Positions 15,071-21,610 of a stretch of 21,983 bases of DNA are shown here, piece after piece. A program made the position numbers and the translations under genes. Source of the DNA: CAZFMJ01 sp964520045 (GTDB lineage: Bacteria > Elusimicrobiota > Elusimicrobia > Elusimicrobiales > CAZFMJ01); NCBI GenBank assembly GCA_964520045.1, contig CAZFMJ010000046.1:1-21983 (forward strand). Direction: 5' to 3'. How positions within the stretch are numbered: position 1 is the stretch's first letter; every line of letters begins with the position of its first letter. The notes below the pieces were generated by a model. It saw only the letters and a list, made by a program, of their open reading frames with translations, did no database searches and was not told the origin of the DNA.

Positions 15071-16352
15071 GATGCCATAGCATGTAAAGCGGGATGTTTT
15101 TTATTTCCTTTCCGCTCACATTCTCAAGAGACGTTTTAACGGAAATTTCCGGCGCGTATTTTTTTCTGTATTCAGCCAGACTGCGCGCTCTGTTGCGTCC
15201 CGCCTTTACTTCAATGGGAACTATCCGCGCGGAAGACTGTATAATAAAATCAACCTCGGCCGTGTTGTTGGATTTCCAGTAAAACGGCGGATCAAAATCC
15301 GCGTTAAGCAATTCGGTAAGCGCGAAATTTTCAGTCAGCGCTCCCTTAAATTCCCTGTAAAGCCCCGCGGCCTGAGAAACGGCTTCAGCCGGAAGGCCGG
15401 CCATTTTCCGCAGCAATCCCACATCCGGCGCGTAGAGTTTAAAATACGACGGATCGGCGTAGGCTGAAAGCGGGATAAAAGGCTTTTCTATTTTTATGAC
15501 CTTATAAACCATCCCCGCTGAAATAAGCCATTCAAGCGCGTCTTCAAGATCCTTTGCTCTGGCGCCTGATTTGGCATGCCCAAAAATAAATTTCCCGCTT
15601 TCCCTGGCTAATTGGTTCGGGATGGACTTCCAGATAAGGTTCAGCTTGGGGATATCTGTCGCAGGCGCGTGCTTGGCAAAATCCAACTCATAAGAATCAA
15701 GGATTTTTTTCTGCACCGCCTCAACCGCGGAGATGTCTTTTGTTTCAAGCCATTTCGCTGCCGCCTCCGGCATGCCGCCCACCATACAATAATTATTAAA
15801 CAGATCCGTCAGCCTGCCGGTAAATATTTCAGGAATCTCTTTGACGCGGTCAAGTCCATTCAAAAGCCCAAGCATCTCTTCTTCCCCGTTTGCCATTGCG
15901 AATTCATAAAAACTCAGCGGCCGCAGTGAACATAGGTCAACTTTTCCAACAGGGAAAGACAGTGGCTTTGATAAGGCAATTCCCAGCAAAGAGCCCGCGC
16001 AGACTATATGGTATTGAGGGGCATTTTCATAAAAATACTTCAGCGCTGTAAGCGCGCGGTTGCAGAACTGTATTTCGTCAAAAATTATCAGGGTTTCACC
16101 GGGCGCTATGGGTTTGTGACGGGAGACGCCTAGCTCAATAATAATTCTTTGCGGATCCAGATCGCGGTCAAAACACTTTTGCAGGAGCTCATTGCCCTCA
16201 AAATTAAAATAAGCCGTATCGGAGTAAGCCTGTCTGCCGAATTCTTTGAGTAAATAGGTTTTGCCGGACTGCCGTACCCCTTTCAACAGCAATGGCTTGC
16301 GGTCTTTTCCTTCTTTCCACTTATAAAGTTCTTTTGTAAAAGTTCTGTTCAT
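15051..16352 (-). CDS. AAA_14 / DUF4143 family ATPase
   Basis: A 433-residue protein. Walker A GVRQSGKT (residues 25-32) and Walker B LIIFDEIQ (Asp92-Glu93) lie in an N-terminal AAA domain; sensor-like VCAGSLLG follows. The C-terminal DUF4143 part contains VDFIIQ...VPIEVKAG, which resembles a PD-(D/E)xK nuclease core. Such proteins are frequent, mobile accessory genes of unclear role. The 3' end overlaps an integrase remnant on the other strand. There is no Shine-Dalgarno; the -10 box lies six bases before the ATG. Confidence 0.9.
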   Translation of the reverse strand: MNRTFTKELYKWKEGKDRKPLLLKGVRQSGKTYLLKEFGRQAYSDTAYFNFEGNELLQKCFDRDLDPQRIIIELGVSRHKPIAPGETLIIFDEIQFCNRALTALKYFYENAPQYHIVCAGSLLGIALSKPLSFPVGKVDLCSLRPLSFYEFAMANGEEEMLGLLNGLDRVKEIPEIFTGRLTDLFNNYCMVGGMPEAAAKWLETKDISAVEAVQKKILDSYELDFAKHAPATDIPKLNLIWKSIPNQLARESGKFIFGHAKSGARAKDLEDALEWLISAGMVYKVIKIEKPFIPLSAYADPSYFKLYAPDVGLLRKMAGLPAEAVSQAAGLYREFKGALTENFALTELLNADFDPPFYWKSNNTAEVDFIIQSSARIVPIEVKAGRNRARSLAEYRKKYAPEISVKTSLENVSGKEIKNIPLYMLWHLKTYLE

Positions 16353-16358
16353 GGAAGA

Positions 16359-16399
16359 ACTATATCAATTATTAAAAATGCAGTCAATATTGCATTTTT
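16359..16399 (-). promoter_or_regulatory. Promoter and operator of the AAA/DUF4143 gene
   Basis: On the minus strand: TTGACT (16387-16382), a 17-bp spacer and TATAGT (16364-16359), then six bases to the ATG at 16352. An inverted repeat AAAAATGCA / TGCATTTTT (16374-16382 and 16391-16399) brackets the -35 box in its 8-bp centre, a classic operator position. Confidence 0.7.
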
Positions 16400-16756
16400 G
16401 ATATATAAAACGCAGGCATGCGTGCTTTTATCTGAGAAACCTATCCAAACGTTTTCCCGCTGTTTTAAAGCGCTTGCTGTGCCGCGTCGCCCATTTCGGA
16501 CGCCAATTCAACTGTAGGAATCTATAAAAAATGCTAAAATTTTCTTGCCTGTAAAATGTTTTGTCGAATGTTATAAAACTGGACGATCTTTTTACCACGC
16601 AGGAGACATGTTAATTACTTGGAATTACCCGCCAGTCTCTTTACGCGTGGATTGAGAACGCCAGATAAGGCCATGGCGAAAACTCAGCGGCGGGCGCGCA
16701 TGGTTTTTTCTAAAAAACGAAGTCCGCAAAGTAAAAGGCACTTGAATTTTTTCTAA
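16400..16756. other. Gene-free, decayed stretch
   Basis: No credible complete gene. ATTTCGGACGCC at about 16493-16504 resembles the ATTCGGACACC motif seen at the IS21 remnants further right, and may be another degraded IS end. A 19-codon minus-strand frame (MALSGVLNPRV... ending near 16616) looks like a C-terminal scrap but I could not assign it. Confidence 0.4.
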
Positions 16757-16852
16757 AGCCCAGCCATAAAACTAAAGAGGAAACTAAAGAAAGAGGGAGC
16801 GCTTAAACGCATCGGCCACGACAAAGGCGGTCACTGGGAGGTGTTGAAGTAA
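16757..16852 (+). pseudogene. Winged-helix C-terminal remnant
   Basis: The frame reads SPAIKLKRKLKKEGALKRIG and then HDKGGHWEVLK before TAA. This is the standard end of the winged-helix domain that closes AlbA_2/HATPase regulators and related proteins (LKxxGLIKRIGPDKGGHWEV). Everything upstream is lost; a TAA precedes the first matching codon. The stop overlaps the next ATG as TAATG. Confidence 0.6.
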
Positions 16853-16926
16853 TGCCGGGCCTTAATGAATCGGATACCAGAGCAAAATTGATTGATTCCG
16901 CCATCGCCGGCAAAAGGCGATATTGA
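16852..16926 (+). pseudogene. Start of a type I restriction enzyme R subunit (remnant)
   Basis: MPGLNESDTRAKLIDSAI closely matches the N-terminus of HsdR proteins (LNEADTRAKLIDPAL). Homology stops after about 20 codons and the frame ends at TGA 16924. The 1-bp TAATG overlap with the preceding winged-helix remnant mirrors type I restriction loci in which an ATP-binding regulator precedes hsdR. Confidence 0.6.
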
Positions 16927-16987
16927 CGGGGACGGCGAACTCACCGTGCTGGACATGAATTGTATTATTAAGAATTTCCACTATTGA
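16898..16987 (+). pseudogene. Dockerin type I-like fragment
   Basis: In a different frame from the HsdR scrap, PPSPAKGDIDGDGELTVLDM followed by NCIIKNFHY and TGA reads as one dockerin/EF-hand-like repeat. The calcium-loop pattern D-x-D-G-D-G-x-x-T-V-x-D is complete. The proline-rich lead-in suggests the tail of a surface or secreted protein. Only this C-terminal end is present. Confidence 0.6.
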
Positions 16988-17082
16988 AAACAAAACCTAA
17001 TTGTTTTAGTAGGAAAATATTGGACTCTGAAGATGAGTGTGGAATTAGTTGCTATCGGATAAAATGCGAGGGAAACATTTTT

Positions 17083-17232
17083 ATGGTTAAGATTTAAGAT
17101 ATACTGCGTCAGGAAGAATCCGAAACGCTGGAGTTCAAGGAATCATTCGGACGGGAAGCTATTGAGACGATTTGCGCTTTCGCCAATACAAAAGGCGGGA
17201 CTTTACTTATCGGCGTAGATGATAACGGCGCT
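17083..17232 (+). pseudogene. 5' part of the AlbA_2 regulator gene, cut off by a stop at codon 5
   Basis: A good start exists: GAGGG (17068-17072) ten bases before ATG 17083. The frame reads MVKI, then TAA (17095-17097), then DILRQEESETLEFKESFGRE and IETICAFANTKGGTLLIGVD, in frame with the long ORF downstream. The conserved AlbA_2 N-terminus (ESETLEFKES) therefore sits behind a single stop codon. Confidence 0.75.
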
Positions 17233-18501
17233 GTGATGGGAGTTGCTTCAACAAAGAATGCTCTTAAGAGCTGGGCAAATCAAATTTCCCAAGTAACAGG
17301 CGGTCTTCATCCTTCAATTGAAGTGGTTGCGGTTAAAGGCAAAAATGTGGTTGCGATGCAGGTGGACGAGGTCCGCATCAAGCCGGTTATGTGCTACGGC
17401 CGGGCATTCATACGCTCCGGCTCCACAACCCGGCAGATGACCCTTGAGGAAATTACCCGCTGTGTGTTGACAAACGCGGGAGTAACGTGGGATGCATTAC
17501 CCGAAGTCCGCGCAAATTTATCCGATATAGCTATAACTAAGGTCAAAGCCTTCATGGAGGCGGCTAAGCGGGAGAAACGACGTTCCATTCCCGCTGGAAC
17601 TTCTCCGACTGAATTGCTGGAAAAATTAGAGCTTGTGAAGAAGGGAAAACCTACTCGGGCGGCAATACTGCTTTTCGGTAAAAATCCGCAGAAGTTTTAC
17701 AGTCAGGCCATGCTTAAAATCGGCCGGTTCAGGGGCGAAACTCTTATTGTGGATGACCGCCGTATCGACGGAACGCTGTTTGACCAGGTGGAAGGCGCTA
17801 TGGGCTATTTCCGCGAAAAACTGGATACCCGTTTTGAGATGACAGGGCGGCCTCAACGGGATGTTATCTGGGAATATCCGTTGAAAGCATTGCGGGAGGC
17901 CGTTATCAATGCCATCTGCCATAGGGATTATATGAGCACGCGGGATACGGAAGTGCGCATCTATGATAAAGAACTTATGGTCTGGAATGATGGCGGTCTG
18001 CCTTCTACCATGTCGGTTGAATCACTTCATATGAAGCATCCATCCGTCCCGCGCAATAAGCAAATCGCGGAAATTTTTTATTATGCCGGAATCATTGAAG
18101 CGTGGGGGGGCGGAACAAAAATGATCCTCGATGAGTGTGCTTCTGCCGGATTGCCGGAACCTGTTTTTGAGCAAATACAGGGATTCCGAATTGCGTTCCG
18201 TAAGGCAACCGTACAAGCACCATATAAGCATCTTACAAGCACCCCCCAAGCACCCCCCAAGTACCCCCCAAGTACCCCCCAAGCAGATAACAAGTTAAAG
18301 TTATTGGAATTCTGCTTAGAAGAACCGCGGACCATAAAAGAAATGCTTGTATTTATGCATTTGAGGGATCGGAAAAGTTTTGTGGCTCAGCATCTCAGGC
18401 CGCTGCTCAAAAATGGCCGCATTGCCATGATAAATCCGAGTATGCCTAATAGTCCGCATCAGCGGTATATTGCCACCCGCAAAGGCCGTGCTATTAAATA
18501 A
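17233..18501 (+). CDS. AlbA_2 (Schlafen-like)/HATPase_c_4 transcriptional regulator, probably 5'-truncated
   Basis: The longest open frame with a standard start encodes 422 residues. The rest of an AlbA_2 domain is followed by the GHKL-type ATP-binding segment PLKALREAVINAICHRDY, NDGGLPSTMSVESL and EAWGGGTKMILDEC, then a TPQ/PPK-rich linker made of 11-bp repeats and a C-terminal winged helix (IKEMLVFMHLRDRKSFVAQH). This is the COG2865-like RecG-related regulator family. The natural start is probably 17083, disabled by TAA at codon 5; the GTG at 17233 or ATG at 17236 would lose about 50 residues. Likely a recent pseudogene unless re-initiation occurs. Confidence 0.75.
   Translation: MMGVASTKNALKSWANQISQVTGGLHPSIEVVAVKGKNVVAMQVDEVRIKPVMCYGRAFIRSGSTTRQMTLEEITRCVLTNAGVTWDALPEVRANLSDIAITKVKAFMEAAKREKRRSIPAGTSPTELLEKLELVKKGKPTRAAILLFGKNPQKFYSQAMLKIGRFRGETLIVDDRRIDGTLFDQVEGAMGYFREKLDTRFEMTGRPQRDVIWEYPLKALREAVINAICHRDYMSTRDTEVRIYDKELMVWNDGGLPSTMSVESLHMKHPSVPRNKQIAEIFYYAGIIEAWGGGTKMILDECASAGLPEPVFEQIQGFRIAFRKATVQAPYKHLTSTPQAPPKYPPSTPQADNKLKLLEFCLEEPRTIKEMLVFMHLRDRKSFVAQHLRPLLKNGRIAMINPSMPNSPHQRYIATRKGRAIK
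18236..18286 (+). repeat. Four tandem 11-bp repeats inside the regulator gene
   Basis: Units CAAGCACCCCC (twice) and CAAGTACCCCC (twice) run from 18236 to 18279, followed by CAAGCAG. Eleven is not a multiple of three, so gain or loss of one unit would shift the frame just before the winged-helix domain. Confidence 0.85.
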
Positions 18502-18522
18502 GTTCTCGTATCTAAATTGCGA

Positions 18523-19356
18523 ATGAAAATATTATATGTTACGGACCTGCATGGGAATACGGCAAAATTCCGGCGGGCTTTTGAAATAGCCGAAAAAAAT
18601 AAGGTCAAAGCTGTTATAAACGGCGGGGACATGCTTTGTCTGGAAGATGATATCCACCGTACCCAGAGAGAGTTTATCGAAGGTTTTCTTGCCGGTCACT
18701 TTGCCGAGTATGAAAAGGCGGGCATTTACCATCTGGGATATTTGGGGAACGATGATCTTGAAATTCATGATGCTTGTTTTGATAAAGTTTGTTCAAAATA
18801 TTCTCATGCGGTAAATCTGGCTCAGGCAAGGTTTGAACTGGAATCTTTTGAGTTTATCGGAATGAACTGGGTAGCGGATTATCCGTTTCAACTAAAGGAC
18901 AGATGCCGAAAGGATAATCAAAGCTATGTATTTCAACGGCAGTTTGGTCCCGGACTGTTGTCTACGGAAAAAGGATTTGAGGAGATTCCCGACTGGGTTG
19001 CTTATGCTTCAACCCTGCCGACAATTGAAGAAGAATTGAAATTGCTGCCAAAACCTAAAAACCCTGGCAAAGCAATATATGTAATTCATATGCCCCCTGC
19101 CGGCATAGGGCTGGATATCTGTCAGGATGGAAGGCAAGTCGGCTCTCAGTCTGTTTTCGGATTCATGGAAAAGACACAGCCTCTTTTGAGCCTGCATGGC
19201 CATATTCACGAATCGCCATCACGCAGCGGTGTATGGAATGCCCAAATAGGAAAAACCGTTTGCATTCAGCCGGGACAAGCCGGCGATAATTTCCTGACTT
19301 ACGTGCTGATAGATTTAAAAAATATGGAAACCGAACGCCTTGAAGAGCAAGTGTGA
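18523..19356 (+). CDS. Calcineurin-like metallophosphoesterase
   Basis: A 277-residue protein with the metallophosphoesterase motif order: DLHGN (residues 8-12), NGGD (33-36), LGNDD near 74, VIHMPP and LHGHIHE near the C-terminus. These residues bind two metals and hydrolyse phosphomono- or diesters. The ATG at 18523 is chosen over a TTG six bases upstream because MKILYVTDLHGN is the standard start; no Shine-Dalgarno is visible. It lies 21 bases after the regulator gene on the same strand, so the two may be co-transcribed. Substrate unknown. Confidence 0.88.
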   Translation: MKILYVTDLHGNTAKFRRAFEIAEKNKVKAVINGGDMLCLEDDIHRTQREFIEGFLAGHFAEYEKAGIYHLGYLGNDDLEIHDACFDKVCSKYSHAVNLAQARFELESFEFIGMNWVADYPFQLKDRCRKDNQSYVFQRQFGPGLLSTEKGFEEIPDWVAYASTLPTIEEELKLLPKPKNPGKAIYVIHMPPAGIGLDICQDGRQVGSQSVFGFMEKTQPLLSLHGHIHESPSRSGVWNAQIGKTVCIQPGQAGDNFLTYVLIDLKNMETERLEEQV

Positions 19357-19456
19357 TAATTCTTATGGCAGACAAAGGGATTATTTCCTTCATCACTGCT
19401 CCCCCCAATCGTTATTCCGCATCGTTCGAATCGCCCTGTCATCCAATTTCGTAAAC

Positions 19457-19543
19457 ATTCGGACACTTAAAAAAATCCTCTGTAGACACCGGATAACCAG
19501 GTGCCTACAATTTTCGATGGCAAGGCTACATCGTCGCCAGTAA
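19457..19543 (+). mobile_element. IS21-family left-end remnant, copy A
   Basis: ATTCGGACACTTAAAAAA, then CTCTGTAGACACCGGATAAC and CCTACAATT (19457-19512), closely match 20968-21022. A truncated frame MARLHRRQ-stop (19517-19543) follows where copy B has the start of istA. The transposase is otherwise gone. Confidence 0.65.
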
Positions 19544-19564
19544 GCCCCCTTGTAATTCTACCCC

Positions 19565-19592
19565 TTGACAAATGTATCATTTATGATACAAT
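19565..19592 (+). promoter_or_regulatory. Promoter with perfect inverted-repeat operator before the MazF operon
   Basis: TTGACA (19565-19570), a 16-bp spacer and TACAAT (19587-19592). The palindrome TGTATCATTTATGATACA (19573-19590; 8-bp perfect arms, TT centre) fills the spacer and runs into the -10 box, ideal for repression by a dimeric HTH protein such as the Xre product of this operon. GGGAGG (19598-19603) is the ribosome site. Confidence 0.82.
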
Positions 19593-19608
19593 ATAATGGG
19601 AGGATATT

Positions 19609-19887
19609 ATGAAAACTATTTCTGCTAATCACGATCTTCTGGGTATTGTTGCAATCGGGAGCATTATCGGGAATCTGGCCCAGGCCAATGAGATGGCCAC
19701 TGTCAAAAAACAGAGCAACATATTGACCGACATGTACCGCAAATTGGTGGAACATTATAAAATGCTCTATCGTGAGTATGAGGCTTTCCGGCAGGTCAAC
19801 GAGCAGCTTCGTGTGGAGGTTGTTGCCTTGCGCACCGAAAACAGCACCCTGCTCGGTAAGATTGCCGCAAAGGTACCGTCCAAATGA
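19609..19887 (+). CDS. Small coiled-coil protein, first gene of a MazF operon
   Basis: A 92-residue protein I cannot assign to a family. The N-terminus has a hydrophobic stretch HDLLGIVAIGSIIGNLAQA (about 8-26), and the rest (VKKQSNILTDMYRKLVEHYK to QLRVEVVALRTENSTLLGKI) is a long heptad-like helix, a likely coiled coil. GGGAGG is five bases before the ATG. Its stop overlaps the Xre start as ATGA, so the three genes are translationally coupled. It could be a membrane-linked or oligomerising third part of the toxin-antitoxin module; this is inference. Confidence 0.8.
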   Translation: MKTISANHDLLGIVAIGSIIGNLAQANEMATVKKQSNILTDMYRKLVEHYKMLYREYEAFRQVNEQLRVEVVALRTENSTLLGKIAAKVPSK

Positions 19888-20363
19888 TCACGTATACCTC
19901 CCCGCAAAGACGCTTGTTTGATAATTCTGAACGGATTATCGGGATACTCAACCAAGCGTTCAACCCTCAGATTCTTCAAGTCTTGGAGCAGATTACTGCT
20001 CTCTCTACCGGTGTGGTCAAACGCCATGGTAGAATTTATGTCCAAACTAAAGAGAGCAAAGGCGGCGTTCTGGCTTGGTCTATAGGCCAGAAGATCCGGG
20101 CTGCCCGGGAGAAAAAGAATTTGACTCAAGAAGACCTCTCAAAGTTGACCGGTATTGCACGGGCGAATATCGCCCGGTTTGAAACCGGCCGCCACGCGCC
20201 AAAGATAGCAACTGTCCAGCGCGTGGCTCGGGCGCTTGATTTAAAAACAACAGATCTCTTGAAAATGCCGGGCTACGAAAAAACAAGTGGAGATTCGAAC
20301 TGGATTAACGCTGGCGTGGATGTGTGGTCCAAATCGCTTGAGAGGGAGGACCACAAGCCATGA
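19884..20363 (+). CDS. Xre-family HTH regulator, probable antitoxin
   Basis: A 159-residue protein with a helix-turn-helix at about residues 68-123 (IGQKIRAAREKKNLTQEDLS, IARANIARFETGRHAPKIAT). A 65-residue N-terminal extension (RIIGILNQAFNPQILQVLEQ) is unusual for a simple Xre, and a 35-residue tail ends in DVWSKSLEREDHKP. It overlaps both neighbours by four bases (ATGA). Position just before mazF, and an operator palindrome at the operon promoter, suggest antitoxin and autorepressor. MazF is more often paired with an AbrB-fold MazE, so the pairing is atypical. Confidence 0.85.
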   Translation: MITYTSPQRRLFDNSERIIGILNQAFNPQILQVLEQITALSTGVVKRHGRIYVQTKESKGGVLAWSIGQKIRAAREKKNLTQEDLSKLTGIARANIARFETGRHAPKIATVQRVARALDLKTTDLLKMPGYEKTSGDSNWINAGVDVWSKSLEREDHKP

Positions 20364-20713
20364 GTAAGGTTCTGACTGGAGAAGTTTACAATGCGAACTT
20401 GGAGCCCGTTCGAGGGTCCGAGCAAGGCAAAGCACGACCGGTTGTCGTCTTTCAGAATCCGGACTTGGCGCGGTTTACATCAACGGCGCTCTGCATCCCT
20501 TTAACATCCAGCCTTAAACGTCTCGGCCTGCCTGGCACATGTATCATTAGGCAAGGTGACGGGGGACTTTCGCATGACAGCGTGGCGTTGGCTTTTCAGA
20601 TGCGGGCACTTGACTCATCGCGCCTCGGCACGCGCATAGGGCAGATATCTTCATCAACGGTGGAAGCCCTGGCTGATGCTGTCATGAACGCGCTGGGAAT
20701 CATTGTGGAGTAA
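20360..20713 (+). CDS. mazF: MazF/PemK-family endoribonuclease toxin
   Basis: A 117-residue protein with the MazF pattern: GEVYNANLEPVRGSEQGKAR, PVVVFQNPD, CIPLTSS, GLSHDSVALAFQMRALDSSR and a final helix. R26 (in ARPVVV) and T49 (in PLTS) match the catalytic Arg and Thr of MazF ribonucleases. The full length and intact key residues imply an active toxin that cuts mRNA at short sequences. Its ATG overlaps the Xre stop (ATGA). A single half-operator TGTATCAT occurs inside it at 20540-20547. Confidence 0.92.
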   Translation: MSKVLTGEVYNANLEPVRGSEQGKARPVVVFQNPDLARFTSTALCIPLTSSLKRLGLPGTCIIRQGDGGLSHDSVALAFQMRALDSSRLGTRIGQISSSTVEALADAVMNALGIIVE

Positions 20714-20753
20714 CAGTAACGTCATCATTCTAAACTTTTCGGTCCGAGTTAAC

Positions 20754-20940
20754 CTAGAAATTAATTCTAACACCAGTGCCGATACAAACTTCGCCTTGCC
20801 AATTTAAACCGGCAATACCTTAAATCTCCAGATTCTGAAAAGGCGTGAAATTGTCAATATGGCGAGAAAGACCAATCCCGCCGAACTGTGGCGTTATTCC
20901 GGTGGTGAGGCTATAACGCCGCCAGTATGCTGCATGCGCG
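20754..20940 (-). pseudogene. C-terminal remnant of an outer-membrane beta-barrel-like protein
   Basis: The minus-strand frame reads WRRYSLTTGITPQFGGIGLS, continues RHIDNFTPFQNLEI, hits TAA, and continues in frame as GIAGLNWQGEVCIGTGVRINF then TAG. Alternating hydrophobic residues and a final phenylalanine are typical of the last strands of outer membrane barrels. One internal stop and the loss of everything upstream make it a pseudogene. The family is not identified. Confidence 0.5.
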
Positions 20941-20945
20941 GAGCA

Positions 20946-21162
20946 TTTCGGACACCATTCTTGAGTAATTCGGACACTTAAAAAACCCTCTGTAGACATC
21001 GGATAACCAGTTGCCTACAATTCTCCTTTAAACAAGGCGGATTCTATGGCAAGACTGAGGTTATCTATGCGTGCAATAAGAGAAGTTCTTCGTTTGAAAT
21101 ACGAGTGCGGACTGAGCAGACCGTGAATAGCCGCAAGCTGCGGTAACTTACCTTCCACCTAA
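20946..21162 (+). mobile_element. IS21-family left-end remnant, copy B
   Basis: Two TTCGGACAC repeats (20947-20955 and 20969-20977) precede the block shared with copy A (20968-21022), then the start of istA at 21046. IS21 elements carry repeated transposase-binding sites at their ends. No istB or right end is visible. Confidence 0.7.
21046..21162 (+). pseudogene. istA transposase N-terminal remnant
   Basis: Frame MARLRLSMRAIREVLRLKYE then CGLSRP, TGA at 21124, and IAASCG in frame. This is the helix-turn-helix start of IS21-family IstA (MRxIREVLRLKxxCGLSxRQIAxSC). Homology fades after about 38 codons; a second stop ends it at 21160-21162. Confidence 0.75.
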
Positions 21163-21240
21163 ATTAATCCTGTCCAAAACCCCATCATTTTTCCCTACTG
21201 GCAAATAAATCCCGTTATCTTAAAAACGCTCAAAGACACC

Positions 21241-21263
21241 CAAAGTCACGCGGCGTGACTTTG
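21241..21263. promoter_or_regulatory. Perfect 23-bp palindrome (GTCACGC site 1)
   Basis: CAAAGTCACGC (21241-21251), one central G, and GCGTGACTTTG (21253-21263). The 11-bp arms are perfect. The short spacer and lack of a T-run point to a protein-binding site rather than a terminator. Confidence 0.7.
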
Positions 21264-21319
21264 GTATGACCGAATATTTTTTTGAAACCCCGACGGGAAA
21301 AACCTTGCCTTTTTTCCTG

Positions 21320-21348
21320 AAGTCACGCCGCGTGACTTTGGCGTGACT
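21320..21348. promoter_or_regulatory. Second GTCACGC palindrome plus extra half-site
   Basis: AAGTCACGC (21320-21328), one central C, GCGTGACTT (21330-21338), then a third half-site GCGTGACT (21341-21348). The same sequence as site 1, centres 77 bp apart. The pair lies about 300-400 bp before the integrase remnant. Confidence 0.7.
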
Positions 21349-21610
21349 CGTGCCTCATTTTTTCATTGCCCTGAATTCTCCCATCAGTTAGAATAAAAAT
21401 ACCGGCAGTCAGGCATTAATTTTGGAGGCAGGAAAATGCGGAAAAAAAGTTCAGATTAATCAGGCATGGTAGAATCTTTTTTCGGCGGTCCGCGACCGCT
21501 TTATGTAACGAAATAGGGGGGGCGCGCGAATTATAGAGTAGGGGGATCCGTTACAGGTTTAAGCGGGCGACACTATGGATTTGTCGTATATTTTGGGTAA
21601 AAAAAGATAA

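Larger units (their letters stand above)
21163..21610. other. Intergenic stretch with palindromes, no gene recognised
   Basis: Apart from the two GTCACGC palindromes, the stretch holds a GTAACG...CGTTAC inverted pair (about 21506-21555) and a micro-frame MRKKSSD-stop after GGAGG near 21424. I could not identify a gene in it. Confidence 0.4.

Noticed and set aside
16614..16670. Minus-strand frame MALSGVLNPRVKRLAG as a gene
   Set aside because: Only 19 codons, no ribosome site, and no family I can name.
18236..18286. Possible CRISPR-like array
   Set aside because: Units are 11 bp with no spacers; a plain tandem repeat inside a coding sequence.
19592..19597. TATAAT as the -10 box of the MazF operon
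   Set aside because: It would be 21 bp from TTGACA and would start the mRNA inside or after the ribosome site; TACAAT at 16 bp fits better.
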